Source: a virus. Taken from it: DNA of 48,046 nt. Of the stretch, positions 17,201 to 23,502 are shown in pieces. The notes beneath the pieces are model-generated. The model saw only the letters and a list, made by a program, of their open reading frames with translations. It was not told where the DNA came from and made no database searches. Positions within the stretch are counted from its first letter, which is position 1, and each line of letters begins with the position of its first letter. The stretch is from the IMG/VR virus record IMGVR_UViG_3300017739_000022, positions 1-48,046 of that record. The stretch is one strand, 5' to 3'. A program made the translations under genes and the position numbers.

Positions 17201-19416
17201 AGTGTTGCAAGGCCAGAAGTAGCAAGAGTAGAAAGTGTAGTTGCACCAGTTACATCAACAGCTTGGTTGAATGCGGCATCTCCACCAACTTCAAGATCGC
17301 TAGAAAGTGTTGTATTAGCAGCAACAATGAGAGTATCACTCATTGTAACAGCACCTGTCATTACAGATGTTCCACCAACTGCAAGGCTAGTAGTAACGCT
17401 AGCAGAGTTGAGGGTTGCAAGACCAGATGTTCCAAGAGTTGAAAGTGAGGTAGCACCAGCTACGGTCAGAGTTGTTCCAACGGTAACGTCATCAGTTACG
17501 TCAACTCTCTGAAGATCGGTATCACCAGCGGTCAGAAGACCTGTAAGTGTTGTAGCACCATCAACAGAAAGATCAGAACCAAATGCAACATCACCGGCAA
17601 CAGTCAGATCAACAAGTGTTCCGACAGATGTCAGTGAAGAGTTGACAACAGTTCCGCCAAGAGTGGTTGCACTCAGGACTTCAACGTTATCAATCTTGTA
17701 AACTTTTCCAGAAGCAAGATTAAGGTTCTCAGAAGAAGCAAAGTTCTGCTTCTCAGGAGCAGCTTCGTATTGGAAAGTCTTATGATTTGCGGCATCAGCA
17801 CCTGACTCAACAGTCAGACCTGCACCGTTAGCTGCAGCATCATTAGCCGCACCTTTAGCAACAATAATATTGAGATCTGCAACAGAAACTGCTGTAGAGT
17901 CAATGATTGTTTGTGAACCTCTAACCTGCAGATCACCAAGGATGAAGACAGTACCTGTCTCATCACCAATACCAGCAGGATCAAGAGTAATTGTAGAAGG
18001 ACCAGTAATTCTTGTACCTTCAACAATGATGGACTGGCCTTCAGCACCAGTGATAAATCTAGCTGCGCTAACATCTCCAGTTACAACTGCATCAGTAGCT
18101 ACGCTAAGGGAATCCAGAGCGGTTGTTTGAGCAGTCAGTGTTTGAAGAGTTGTATCACCAGTTACTCCGAGAGCACCAGTAAGAGTTGTATCTCCACCAA
18201 CAGACAGATCAACATCAACGGTTGCGTCAGACTTAGTGCGGAGGTTGCCGTCAACAGTTGCAGTTCCACCAACAGTCAGATTTGTTCCAACATCAGCAGT
18301 CTTAGTTACAACAGCAGTATCCAGAGTAGATGCCTGAGCAGACAGTGTCTGAACAGTTGTATCTCCGGTTACGTCAAGAGTTCCTGTTACAGCAGCATTA
18401 GTAGTTACGCTGAGTGAATTCAGAGTAGATGCTTGAGCATCCAATTCTCCAACAGTTGTCTTAGCAGTAACGTCTAATGTACCAGTTAAAGTAGTATTGC
18501 CAGCTACAGCAACATTAGAATCGAACTGTGCATCGGACTTGACTTGTGATGTTCCATCAACAACTGAGTTGCCACCAACAGTTAAATCAGTTCCAACAGC
18601 AGCAGTTGTAGTTACAGAAACAGAATCCAGTGTAGATGTCTGTGCATCCAGGGTCTGAAGAGTTGTGTCGCCAGTAACATCCAGAGTTCCTGACAGGTCA
18701 ATGCTTGTCAGAGCAATATCTGCATCAAGATCAACTGTAACTTTATTGTCAGTAACAGTTGTGGTTACGTTTGCGCCACCTTCAACATCAAGAGTATCTG
18801 CAATCAGATTAACTTCATCGGTGAAGTTGTTATCTGCAGTAACTTTCAGTGTTGTTGAGATAGGTACTTCAATAACCTCTGTGAGGCGACCTTTTGCGTC
18901 AACAGTGAAAGTAGGGATATTAGAAACACTACCATATGAACCAGCACTTACTGTGGTATCAGAAAGATCAACAGTAACAACTGCCTTGTCTGAACCTGAA
19001 CCAGAAACTTCGATGTTGCTTGAACCAGCAACAACGTCCTGAACAAAATTACCCTCGGTGTCGTCACCAAGAACAAGGCTGTCAGGTTGAATTGTTGTAT
19101 TAATAACAACGTCTTGAGTTCCGTCAAATGCAACGGAACCATTGATATCACCAGCAAGAGTAATTGTTCTTGCTGTAGTTAAACCATGAGCATCGATAGC
19201 AAAATCAGCAGTACCATAAAGGTCTCCGCTGAAATTACCAGTAGCTGTGACCATTCCACTGACAAGTGCGTCACCCTCAACAGTCAGTTTTGACTCTGGG
19301 GTGGCAGTACCAATACCAACATTGGTATCACTTGTACTACTAATTCCAATATATTGTCCAGCGGCATCGAGCTCAAGATAATTCGCAAATTGCGAAAGTT
19401 CTCTATTGAATGCCAT
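8254..19416 (-). CDS. Giant tail fibre (3,720 aa) with C-terminal S74 intramolecular chaperone
   Basis: This is one of the longest proteins expected in a phage, and almost all of it is modular fibre repeats. The N-terminus has an NVGIGTATPESKLTVEG module. Residues ~80-2000 alternate LDVTG/TTLxTL strands with about six YG...P...VDxKGR modules and four copies of a module that reads GDL-x-[VI]-x-G...N(S/T)xxV, then a Gly-Ala-Gly-[LI] stretch and KVYKI(D/G). One VFVNGVKL module lies in the middle. Residues ~2700-3600 carry ~40-residue repeats around GGVxFDGSxxINLPGV. The last ~90 residues match the S74 chaperone: Ser3635-Asp and Lys3640 in SDITLK give the S-x4-K spacing of the autocleavage dyad known from K1F endosialidase. 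Cleavage would release the tip after folding. AAGGAG lies 9 bases before the ATG. GC content looks higher than in its neighbours. Confidence 0.88.
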   Translation of the reverse strand: MAFNRELSQFANYLELDAAGQYIGISSTSDTNVGIGTATPESKLTVEGDALVSGMVTATGNFSGDLYGTADFAIDAHGLTTARTITLAGDINGSVAFDGTQDVVINTTIQPDSLVLGDDTEGNFVQDVVAGSSNIEVSGSGSDKAVVTVDLSDTTVSAGSYGSVSNIPTFTVDAKGRLTEVIEVPISTTLKVTADNNFTDEVNLIADTLDVEGGANVTTTVTDNKVTVDLDADIALTSIDLSGTLDVTGDTTLQTLDAQTSTLDSVSVTTTAAVGTDLTVGGNSVVDGTSQVKSDAQFDSNVAVAGNTTLTGTLDVTAKTTVGELDAQASTLNSLSVTTNAAVTGTLDVTGDTTVQTLSAQASTLDTAVVTKTADVGTNLTVGGTATVDGNLRTKSDATVDVDLSVGGDTTLTGALGVTGDTTLQTLTAQTTALDSLSVATDAVVTGDVSAARFITGAEGQSIIVEGTRITGPSTITLDPAGIGDETGTVFILGDLQVRGSQTIIDSTAVSVADLNIIVAKGAANDAAANGAGLTVESGADAANHKTFQYEAAPEKQNFASSENLNLASGKVYKIDNVEVLSATTLGGTVVNSSLTSVGTLVDLTVAGDVAFGSDLSVDGATTLTGLLTAGDTDLQRVDVTDDVTVGTTLTVAGATSLSTLGTSGLATLNSASVTTSLAVGGTSVMTGAVTMSDTLIVAANTTLSSDLEVGGDAAFNQAVDVTGATTLSTLATSGLATLAAAQINGIMAVSGASSLNGPVATGDTLDVTGAATLDSTLDVTGATTLTTLNATGAAVLDSTLRVKSAAQFDTTVDVTGDTTVGGITTLQSTLNVAGAASFDSTIIAGANVTAPTFTGDLIGNADTATAQETERKFSIGLDGSGDAIAPQVAYDATADVDLTMTLRDVNAAPGTHGSATEIPIITTNAKGLVLDTTVTAVGTSLSVAADAGADETIEFLTEKLTISGADHLTTTTLNNEVSVSIDATPANTASTVVSRDANGDFAANAITAPNFHGLADRATKLETARAIDITGDGVAGAISFDGTADKTLNFVLNNVNPTTTGQFGDRAHVSQITVNAKGLITNVTNVAISTSISLGSDDAGAGVVDPLTQNLSVLGSDYIATQVSGTDFTISLKGTAANEADKAVVRDASGDFAARNITATGEFLGNATTATDAFGLTEFRKLELDGDVKGDILFDGTADVVINTTIQPNSIELATDTVGNYVATLADMGQSDIIVNASGTEDAAVTVGLTTTGVVAGSYGTKGNFPVIEVDDRGRVLSMGTTSVSTVLNMTADSGSDDVDLLDDVLNIEGGTNVTTTVSDNNIKVDLDPVVDVATSVTAPTFITTGEANAIAITSDTIAGPEVFYLDPNSDDGPTGKIVIKGDLEIRGTTNTVNSTEVEIGDHNIILNAAGTTDSQADGGGITIKGAVDKTFVFDALTSSFKSSENINTKVGKVYKIGGTEVLSATTLGAGVINSSLETVATINTGVWEATPINDLYIDTIDNANKVQISALDIDAGTEVGSPIADDDLMILDSGANGTNVSMKVDRMPVYTFSKVHGDILIDAAGLATVQPDSVALGTDTTGVFVKSISDSGNNDIVVVDGAAEDGNDVTLTLTETGVAPAIYGSTTEIPFFQVDSKGRIVSAGSTQVDTTLDVSSDIGSFTVDQQTAVLSIEGFDGELKGVASNGVVVLGLEPTGVTSTSYGSKSQVPVLDIDSKGRIMSATTTEISEKLTVTGDTGSSDVNLLTSSLAIEGDSTYIDSLSDSDTVSLSIRATSANTADMIVARDSNGDFSAQNITANLLSADVESVGISTFNEFRVNTKIYDSTGASGGEKQTIGIDVATGNLIWQDLTDILPATRTTDSRTATEGQTDFVFTYNPNYLDVFVNGVKLSTNEVTAADGFNVKVLEPLFEGDIVEFHSYATAGGGLGVVDALSDLSDVALAASAEGQVLAFNGTQYVNVSSVDLPGSVTAASIISDADITATAAVNAASAVISGNLSAGSLTLSGDAAVTGNIVPSADNVYDLGSPTAMWKDVYIGPGSLYVNGQKIVEADGADNIILSASDDQNLVLKPTGTGDIELAPGGSGAVQLKAPLQIAANTNILSQDGEAVVFATGVAASTVSGKDGDLTLSGKAGTTGIVRTSGDLAVAGDLTATSVTADIDASNLSGTVASARLGSGTADASTFLRGDGQWAVVDSTSLTVSGVAVVQASAFGLNIDGDTVADTIKTSTGGLEMTDATISGTGDIIVDPNGDNSVSGALRIKGDLVVDGNTTTVNTNEVSIADSEIHVASGAATDILTHGAGIKFGNNKTIAYNYDSKSLKSSEHVELASGKTFMIDGSEVLTASTVLGKSMPTGVVVGASDAQTLTSKTIDASANTISNIANSSLVNSTVSFGGVELALGATDATPAFNLADATNLPTTSLSGTITNAQLAGSISNDKLANNTISGHALGSALSTLTMSTGAYLTGAATYTGATGASFAISLEASSDATADKVVVRDASGDFAAGMITANLTGDVTGNADTATLADDAINAANVQVDSSADADAVHYMMMTSSASGNVRAKSDAGITYNPSTNTLTAGAFVGPMTGDVTGNADTATLAADSTLFAGEVKAYYATASALSDLETTVGLVTFSGAYGDLTGVPTNVSQFANDSAYLVSTDTIDNASEAATVSVAADNVSNTERLVTFVDAATGFQDLNTDVELTYNPGLDRLSATTFKGALEGNAATASKLASPVTIAGVAFDGSADIELPGVTAAGSQDTTGNAATASALAHTVTIGGLSTDLASGTSLDLPGVTSAGNQNTSGNAATATVSLTVSDAAQPAITSVGTLTGLTVSGDAEVGSNLTVVGDLTVQGNTTTISSSNLEVVDANITVAKGAADATSADGAGLTVDGAGATFTYASINDTWVANKPIAANITGDLTGNADTASSSDACIGNSATATALDHTVSIGGLTTDLAPGASLDLPGVTSAGTQDTSGRAAVATSADACSGNSASATVLATARTIGGVSFDGSASINLPGVNVPGNQDTSGNAATASALETPVTIAGVAFDGASSINLPGVNAVGNQDTTGNAATATVAASTSGNAATASKLASSVTIGGVAFDGSSSINLPGVNALGSQDTTGNAATATTLATARNIGGVSFNGSSSINLPGVNIAGNQNTSGNAATATKLAAPVTIAGVAFDGSADIELPGVTATGSQDTTGNAATATDAAQLGGQLPAHYLAWGNLTGVPALVTSLGSATLATSDITNDSDFTTSASVDTKLSTLGASSFSIPGVTATGNQNTTGNALTATTAATATNALSLGGALASTFAPKSYVDTAISNLVGTAPAALDTLEELAAALDNDSDVITDILTTVGTKAPLDSPTFTGIVTATAFHGNVIGDIQGDLTGTFTGPVTGDVTGNVIGDLTGNVTGDLVGDVTGSVTGDVIGASSVATADLSASTATLGPISVGSNLVYNKPGGGTSNHDVIVDGTMRVTGQLDIGTATISLDPVSGQIDLDGLIMVEDKATGEVEFKGRNGLRKGIKGVARKIGGRDFDGTSDVSLPGVDTVGNQDTTGNAASASGIKLNNNSILDGDDVASKNYVAAAILNNTPDLSTVLSIDGSNAMTGNLSGTTASFSGTVNAQHFNATSDITLKQDISVIDNALEMINNLNGISWNWKNDGTASMGVSAQDVEAVAPELVGHGEYKSVNYNGLVGVLIEAVKSLSAEVRELKSK
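8257..8514 (-). other. Peptidase S74 / intramolecular chaperone domain and self-cleavage site
   Basis: These are the C-terminal 86 residues of the giant fibre, starting at the predicted nucleophile Ser3635 (TCT at 8512-8514). The S-D-I-T-L-K motif is followed by SAQDVEAVAPELV, a SVNYNGL strand and a terminal helix (LIEAVKSLSAEVRELKSK). This is the standard layout of S74 domains. In known members the protein is cut between Ser and Asp, and the released part is lost after the trimer has formed. Confidence 0.88.
9780..10560 (-). repeat. Tandem ~120-bp repeats in the giant fibre gene
   Basis: About six imperfect copies of a unit near 120 bases (40 codons) encode GNAATAxxLAxxxTIGGVxFDGSxSINLPGVxxxGNQDTS. 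Similar units begin near 9788, 9909, 10029, 10191 and 10308, with variants further on. Two more copies lie near 10986 and 11110, and a single one near 8727. The same motif recurs once in the 604-aa fibre protein at 38255-40069. Confidence 0.85.
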
Positions 19417-19442
19417 TTGTTTTATTTTCTCCTTAAAGTTAA

Positions 19443-19499
19443 TTTAAGATCTTAAAATAACGAATTAGCCGTCTTCGCACCAGGGATCAAATCTGGCAC
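19443..19499 (-). promoter_or_regulatory. Structured 5' leader of the giant fibre gene
   Basis: The ~110-base gap upstream of the giant fibre holds two inverted repeats. One is a 14-bp perfect palindrome TTTAAGATCTTAAA (19443-19456). The other is a 7-bp stem GTGCCAG/CTGGTGC with two wobble pairs around a 9-base loop (19477-19499). Both lie downstream of the late-promoter-like TCTAAATA, so they would sit in the mRNA leader. Their function is unknown. Confidence 0.4.
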
Positions 19500-19515
19500 T
19501 AGGACTCGACACTAT

Positions 19516-19523
19516 TATTTAGA
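19516..19523 (-). promoter_or_regulatory. Candidate late promoter for the giant fibre gene
   Basis: The minus strand reads TCTAAATA, sharing the TAAATA core with the other late promoters here. It lies 100-107 bases before the ATG at 19416, which implies an unusually long leader for this region. Confidence 0.45.
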
Positions 19524-19527
19524 AAAT

Positions 19528-21147
19528 CTACCAGTCTTCTAAAGTCACTCTTTTCCAGTTATTTTGCGACGTACATACATATAAGTAATCAGAATCATAA
19601 GCAGTCTGACCAGGAATTCCAACGTCACTGGAAGTCACAGGAGGATTATCAATCATCTTGGATGAACTTGAAATCAAAGAAGAAAAACGATTATAAACAT
19701 GAATATCAACAATCTCTCCACCAAATAGTGGTTCATTAAATATAATTGTTTCACCATTAATTGAATTGAATTCTGTTCCGTTTAATCTTACACCGTTTAC
19801 AAAGATGTCAATAAATCCAACCCTGTGATGTACATTATACAACGATAAGCCAGAAGTTGCAAGAAATGTGTAAGTATCCCGTAAAATAGTAAGATCAGTA
19901 TTCTCTACACTCTGCACCCAGTCAGATATTGGATGGTGTGAATGAATTTCTATTCTATCATCTGCAAACAAACTTTCAGTAAAAAGAATTGATGACCCAT
20001 CATTTGCAATATATTCCGTATCCCAAAGCTTTACTCCATTGACAAAAATATCTAGATATTCTGGATGATATTGTGTAAAAATATATCTTTGTCCCTCAGT
20101 TGCAGAAAACTTTTTAATTTCTCTGAAAAAATTTGCATCAGCAATATCTGATGAAGGGAGTTCTGCAGTCAATCCAGTGATTGTTTTCCAAGCAACACCA
20201 TTTCCAGTAGAAATTAAGACCTGATTATTTTCTCCAAAAGATCCCTGCCCCGTTACTCCAGCATATACTGGTCCCTGAAAATAAGTATTGCCATCAAAAT
20301 TGCTAGTGCCAAAAACATTTAGGCCACCCAGATTGATTGTATTATCTGTACTACTTCCCCTATCGGTGACTGTATCTAAGGTATCAGTTTCTGAAATGAA
20401 TGTGCCACCACCTGTTCCGGTTCCAATGCCAGTCGCATTAATGGTATAAACACCATCAGTATCAGTAATAGTAATACCATTGCCACCAATAATATCAGTA
20501 ACAACTCCCGATAAGCCAGACCCATCTCCTATGATGGTATCAACTTCTACCTCATTTAATATTTCTAACTTCCCAAGAATACGAACATCATTATGGAAGT
20601 CGGCAAATCCATCTACCTCTAAACTTCCATCAATCTCCGTATCATCTTTTACTTCCAGATCCCCTCTAATTTCAGTATTAGCACGGATCTCTGCTTTCCC
20701 ATCATATTCCGTGTATATTGAAGAAGTCTCTGGAAGACTAGAACTGATAGTAAAACTTCCATCGCCGTTGGAAGATATACTAATTCCTAATCCAGGAGTA
20801 ATGTCCTTAACAATATCAGTAAGAGATGCTCCACTGCCTATTATACTCCCACCAACAATTAAGTCTTGGGTGATACTTGCGTTACCATCGACAGTCAACT
20901 TTTCTGTTGGATTGTTAGATCCAATCCCAACATTATGTTGATAGAAAATAGCACCTTCCCCAAACATCTCCTTCCAAGGAGTAAGGGATATTACAGTTGA
21001 TCCAATGCCAGTATTACCAGTATTTACTTGGGTAAATAATTGGCCATCAAATGTATTTAAGGCGAGCTCCCCCGTGGGAAGCTGGTTCTGTGTTGGCCTT
21101 TTTCCAGGCACAGCAGAACGCTTAAACTTAATAACCGGATTTGTCAT
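19528..21147 (-). CDS. Baseplate/fibre structural protein (539 aa)
   Basis: The N-terminus (VIKFKRSAVPGKRPTxxQLPTGELALNTFDGQLF) is a conserved start of a T4-like marine phage structural family, probably the virion attachment part. It is followed by an NVGIGSNNPTEKLTVDG module at ~90-110 and beta-rich repeats to ~300. Two copies of a fibre module lie at ~335-400 and ~415-490; each has a hydrophobic Y-T-F or Y-I-F strand, then [YF]-[LI]-D-I-F-V-N-G-V-[KR]-L, then an acidic E-x-x-[FS] strand. The same module occurs once in the 3,720-aa fibre. The short C-terminus reads YLYVCTSQNNWKRVTLEDW, a strand-plus-Trp ending often found in fibres. It is probably a proximal fibre or baseplate component. Its leader carries two palindromes. 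Confidence 0.78.
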   Translation of the reverse strand: MTNPVIKFKRSAVPGKRPTQNQLPTGELALNTFDGQLFTQVNTGNTGIGSTVISLTPWKEMFGEGAIFYQHNVGIGSNNPTEKLTVDGNASITQDLIVGGSIIGSGASLTDIVKDITPGLGISISSNGDGSFTISSSLPETSSIYTEYDGKAEIRANTEIRGDLEVKDDTEIDGSLEVDGFADFHNDVRILGKLEILNEVEVDTIIGDGSGLSGVVTDIIGGNGITITDTDGVYTINATGIGTGTGGGTFISETDTLDTVTDRGSSTDNTINLGGLNVFGTSNFDGNTYFQGPVYAGVTGQGSFGENNQVLISTGNGVAWKTITGLTAELPSSDIADANFFREIKKFSATEGQRYIFTQYHPEYLDIFVNGVKLWDTEYIANDGSSILFTESLFADDRIEIHSHHPISDWVQSVENTDLTILRDTYTFLATSGLSLYNVHHRVGFIDIFVNGVRLNGTEFNSINGETIIFNEPLFGGEIVDIHVYNRFSSLISSSSKMIDNPPVTSSDVGIPGQTAYDSDYLYVCTSQNNWKRVTLEDW

Positions 21148-21165
21148 TCAAAAAACCCCATGTAC

Positions 21166-21206
21166 GAGTATATACTCTTAAGATTCAAATTCCAATATAT
21201 ATTGGA
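21166..21206 (-). promoter_or_regulatory. Two perfect palindromes in the leader of the 539-aa gene
   Basis: GAGTATATACTC (12 bp, 21166-21177) and TCCAATATATATTGGA (16 bp, 21191-21206) are both perfect inverted repeats. They lie between a late-promoter-like AATAAATA and the ATG at 21147. They could be operator sites or mRNA hairpins. Neither is followed by a T tract, so they are not terminators. Confidence 0.4.
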
Positions 21207-21213
21207 TTTCATT

Positions 21214-21221
21214 TATTTATT
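21214..21221 (-). promoter_or_regulatory. Candidate late promoter for the 539-aa gene
   Basis: The minus strand reads AATAAATA, 67-74 bases before the ATG at 21147, in the only gap of about 100 bases within this cassette. The TAAATA core is intact. Confidence 0.45.
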
Positions 21222-21250
21222 CACCGTAAACATACCCTATTTTAAGGCAT

Positions 21251-21379
21251 TTACTCTAAATTAGCAAGTTTTTTATTTAAATCATCAACTAACTTTTCTA
21301 GTTCTCTGATCCTATTATTTGCCAACTCTAATTTTGATTCGAGGCAGACAAATCTAGTATACCAAGTTCCGTCATCCAT
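21251..21379 (-). CDS. Small coiled-coil protein (42 aa)
   Basis: A 42-codon frame runs from the ATG at 21379 to a TAA at 21251-21253. After MDDGTWYTRFV the product is a heptad-patterned helix (LESKLELANNRIRELEKLVDDLNKKLANL), a clear short coiled coil. Its ATG overlaps the end of the preceding 61-aa gene (ATGGATGA), so the two are probably translationally coupled. No family is recognised. It may be a fibre connector or a trimerisation helper; this is inferred only from the coiled coil and the position. Confidence 0.65.
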   Translation of the reverse strand: MDDGTWYTRFVCLESKLELANNRIRELEKLVDDLNKKLANLE

Positions 21380-21557
21380 GGTGGTGTTCGTGATTTTGTT
21401 CTTGATGCTCATTCATACCTTGTATCTTAGCAGTCAATTCTGCAATCTGTTTCTGCAAAGAAGCAATTTGAGCTTGATAAACAATATTCTGATTAAAAAG
21501 CTCAAATGCTTTCTGCTGATATGTAGAAATAATTGAGGCGTATTCTGTTTCGTTCAT
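21372..21557 (-). CDS. Small coiled-coil protein with His-rich tail (61 aa)
   Basis: The N-terminal 45 residues form a continuous amphipathic helix with regular hydrophobic spacing (YQAQIASLQKQIAELTAKI), predicted as a coiled coil. The last 12 residues (NEHQEQNHEHHHG) contain five His and could bind a metal. The gene begins 5 bases after the 644-aa gene stops, and its TGA overlaps the next ATG. Such tiny helical genes inside tail cassettes are typical in this phage group, but I do not recognise a named function. Confidence 0.65.
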   Translation of the reverse strand: MNETEYASIISTYQQKAFELFNQNIVYQAQIASLQKQIAELTAKIQGMNEHQEQNHEHHHG

Positions 21558-21562
21558 ATTTT

Positions 21563-23497
21563 TTAGAAGAATCCTGCATCTATCATAACACTATTCATAG
21601 TAATTTGTCCACTATCACAACTTATGACTTCCTCTGGTTGACCTGTACATCCGCCAATCCACAAAGATCCAACTTCAATAGAAGCATAATCATTAATAGT
21701 CAATTGCGGATTATCAACACCAATACCGCCACCATCATCTACGTCATGGGCGAAAACAAATCTTTCCCTAGATTGTTCCCATGCAACAGCAGATTTCTTA
21801 GCAGATGTTCCATCATGATAATTAAATAGAACACCAAGATCCCAAGTAGTAGTTGAACTGGGAACACTACCATCAACAATACCAAGTTCAATAGTTCTAT
21901 CTTCAACTTCAAGTTGAGATGTATTGACTTGTGTGCTTGTACCAGTGACTAATAAATCCCCATTAACAGTAAGACTTTCTTCAATTACAACATTGCCATT
22001 GTCAACAATAGTTGCGGCAGGTGTTCCATTTGGATGACGAATTTCATCTGTAGTAATGTAACCAGAAAGGAAAAGATTTCTCCACTTCTGAGAATTCATA
22101 CCAAGATCAAAGCTATCAGAAGTATCTGGCTTCAATCCAGAAATAAAATCACCACCGACATGAATATTATCTGATGAATCATCTCCAAGATTAACATCAC
22201 CCTGGAGGTTTACAATACCTCCGAAGAAAGTTGCAACACCAACAAAATAGGATTGTCCCTGAACTCTTAAACCACCACCAATTGTAGCATTTTTCTCAAC
22301 ACCAAGTCCACCATCAATTTGAACAGCACCCGTATTGACATTCCCCAGAGTGTTATCTGTAGTATCAGTGAAACTTACTGTTGCTGTATCATCAAATAAA
22401 GTTGGTAAATTCAGAAGATCATTGTAATCTCCAGAGGTTGCAACTGTAGACAAGACAGGAGTTCCAGTTAAATCACTATAATCTCCAGAGGTTGCAACTC
22501 CTGCTAATACTGGAGTACCTGTTAAATCAGCATAATCAGCAGTAAAAGCAATGGGTTCTAGCTGTTTGGGGATAAAATCCGACCCATTAAACATCAGGAA
22601 ATCATTAGAAGATAGAGTTCCAGAAAGATCTGTAGCATCTTGAATTGTCGTGGTATCTGCATCTGTAGATGAAATAATGAAATTTCCAGATGGAGATTCT
22701 AAAATTTGAATATTATTTCCTGCAGTTATTGATGTAACAATACCAGTCAATGCTGAACCATCAATAGAAGGAAGAGGACCAACCAGCTCAGAAGAATTCA
22801 AAGACAGGAGAAGTGATCCATTGATTGCGGGGAGAGACCCAATAAGGTTTGATGCATTGAGATCCGTAATTCCTGAGCCATCACCACTAAAAGATGACGC
22901 AGTAATAACACCTGTAGTATTAATGGATGTATTAGCATCTAGTGAGATCGCACTACCAGCACCAAATCTTCCACTATAAACTGCACCCGTGATATAAATG
23001 CTTTTATTGGTGAAATCGACACCGTTTGGCAGATTTTCTCCAATAAAATGAAGTACCCCTGATTGATAATCAAAGAACCACTCATCATCATTACCTGAAC
23101 CAGCAGCAGTCAGCTTAGTTCCATTTGATACTGCATTCGCGGCATCATTCTCATCATGCACATAGACTTTGACAAGATAAGTAGATCCCATTTGAGTTGG
23201 AATCCAATCAACGATGTCTGTTTTCCATGTTCGATTAGGGGATGCTGTAGCATCATTAACACACTCTACTGCATCCGCACCGGCATAAACAGTGACCACA
23301 CCCTCAGCAGGTGTTGATGCTGGAATTGTAGCAGGGATTAAATCAGACTCTGCCCAGATTTTATCACCTCTCATCAAAAGAGGACTTGCAATTGATTCGT
23401 TGAAAGCAAACTTTTTAGAATTTACGTCAGACTTTGTGACGCCAAAACCAATTTTCTTCCAAAGGTAATCAACCTTTTGCTCTTGTAGAATAGCCAT
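21563..23497 (-). CDS. Conserved virion structural protein (644 aa)
   Basis: The chosen start is the ATG at 23497 (MAILQEQKVDYLWKKIGFG), because GGAGG lies 10 bases upstream. The TTG at 23506 in the same frame would leave no room for this ribosome-binding site. The first ~190 residues (LQEQKVDYLWKK, then SPLLMRGDKIW, then a DDEWFFDYQSGVLHFIG strand) form a domain I recognise from T4-like marine phage baseplate or fibre clusters. Residues ~300-370 hold three Y-x-D-L-x-[GN]-x-P repeats. The C-terminal half has fibre modules (NSQKWRNLFLSGYITTDEIRHPNG and LLVTGTSTQVNTSQLEVEDRTIELG). It begins 5 bases after the 903-aa gene ends. It is likely a fibre-attachment or proximal-fibre protein. Confidence 0.8.
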   Translation of the reverse strand: MAILQEQKVDYLWKKIGFGVTKSDVNSKKFAFNESIASPLLMRGDKIWAESDLIPATIPASTPAEGVVTVYAGADAVECVNDATASPNRTWKTDIVDWIPTQMGSTYLVKVYVHDENDAANAVSNGTKLTAAGSGNDDEWFFDYQSGVLHFIGENLPNGVDFTNKSIYITGAVYSGRFGAGSAISLDANTSINTTGVITASSFSGDGSGITDLNASNLIGSLPAINGSLLLSLNSSELVGPLPSIDGSALTGIVTSITAGNNIQILESPSGNFIISSTDADTTTIQDATDLSGTLSSNDFLMFNGSDFIPKQLEPIAFTADYADLTGTPVLAGVATSGDYSDLTGTPVLSTVATSGDYNDLLNLPTLFDDTATVSFTDTTDNTLGNVNTGAVQIDGGLGVEKNATIGGGLRVQGQSYFVGVATFFGGIVNLQGDVNLGDDSSDNIHVGGDFISGLKPDTSDSFDLGMNSQKWRNLFLSGYITTDEIRHPNGTPAATIVDNGNVVIEESLTVNGDLLVTGTSTQVNTSQLEVEDRTIELGIVDGSVPSSTTTWDLGVLFNYHDGTSAKKSAVAWEQSRERFVFAHDVDDGGGIGVDNPQLTINDYASIEVGSLWIGGCTGQPEEVISCDSGQITMNSVMIDAGFF

Positions 23498-23502
23498 TAT
23501 CT

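Noticed and set aside
5806-19416. Diversity-generating retroelement, suggested by variable fibre tips
   Set aside because: No reverse-transcriptase gene is present and no template repeat matching a variable C-terminal codon region was seen.
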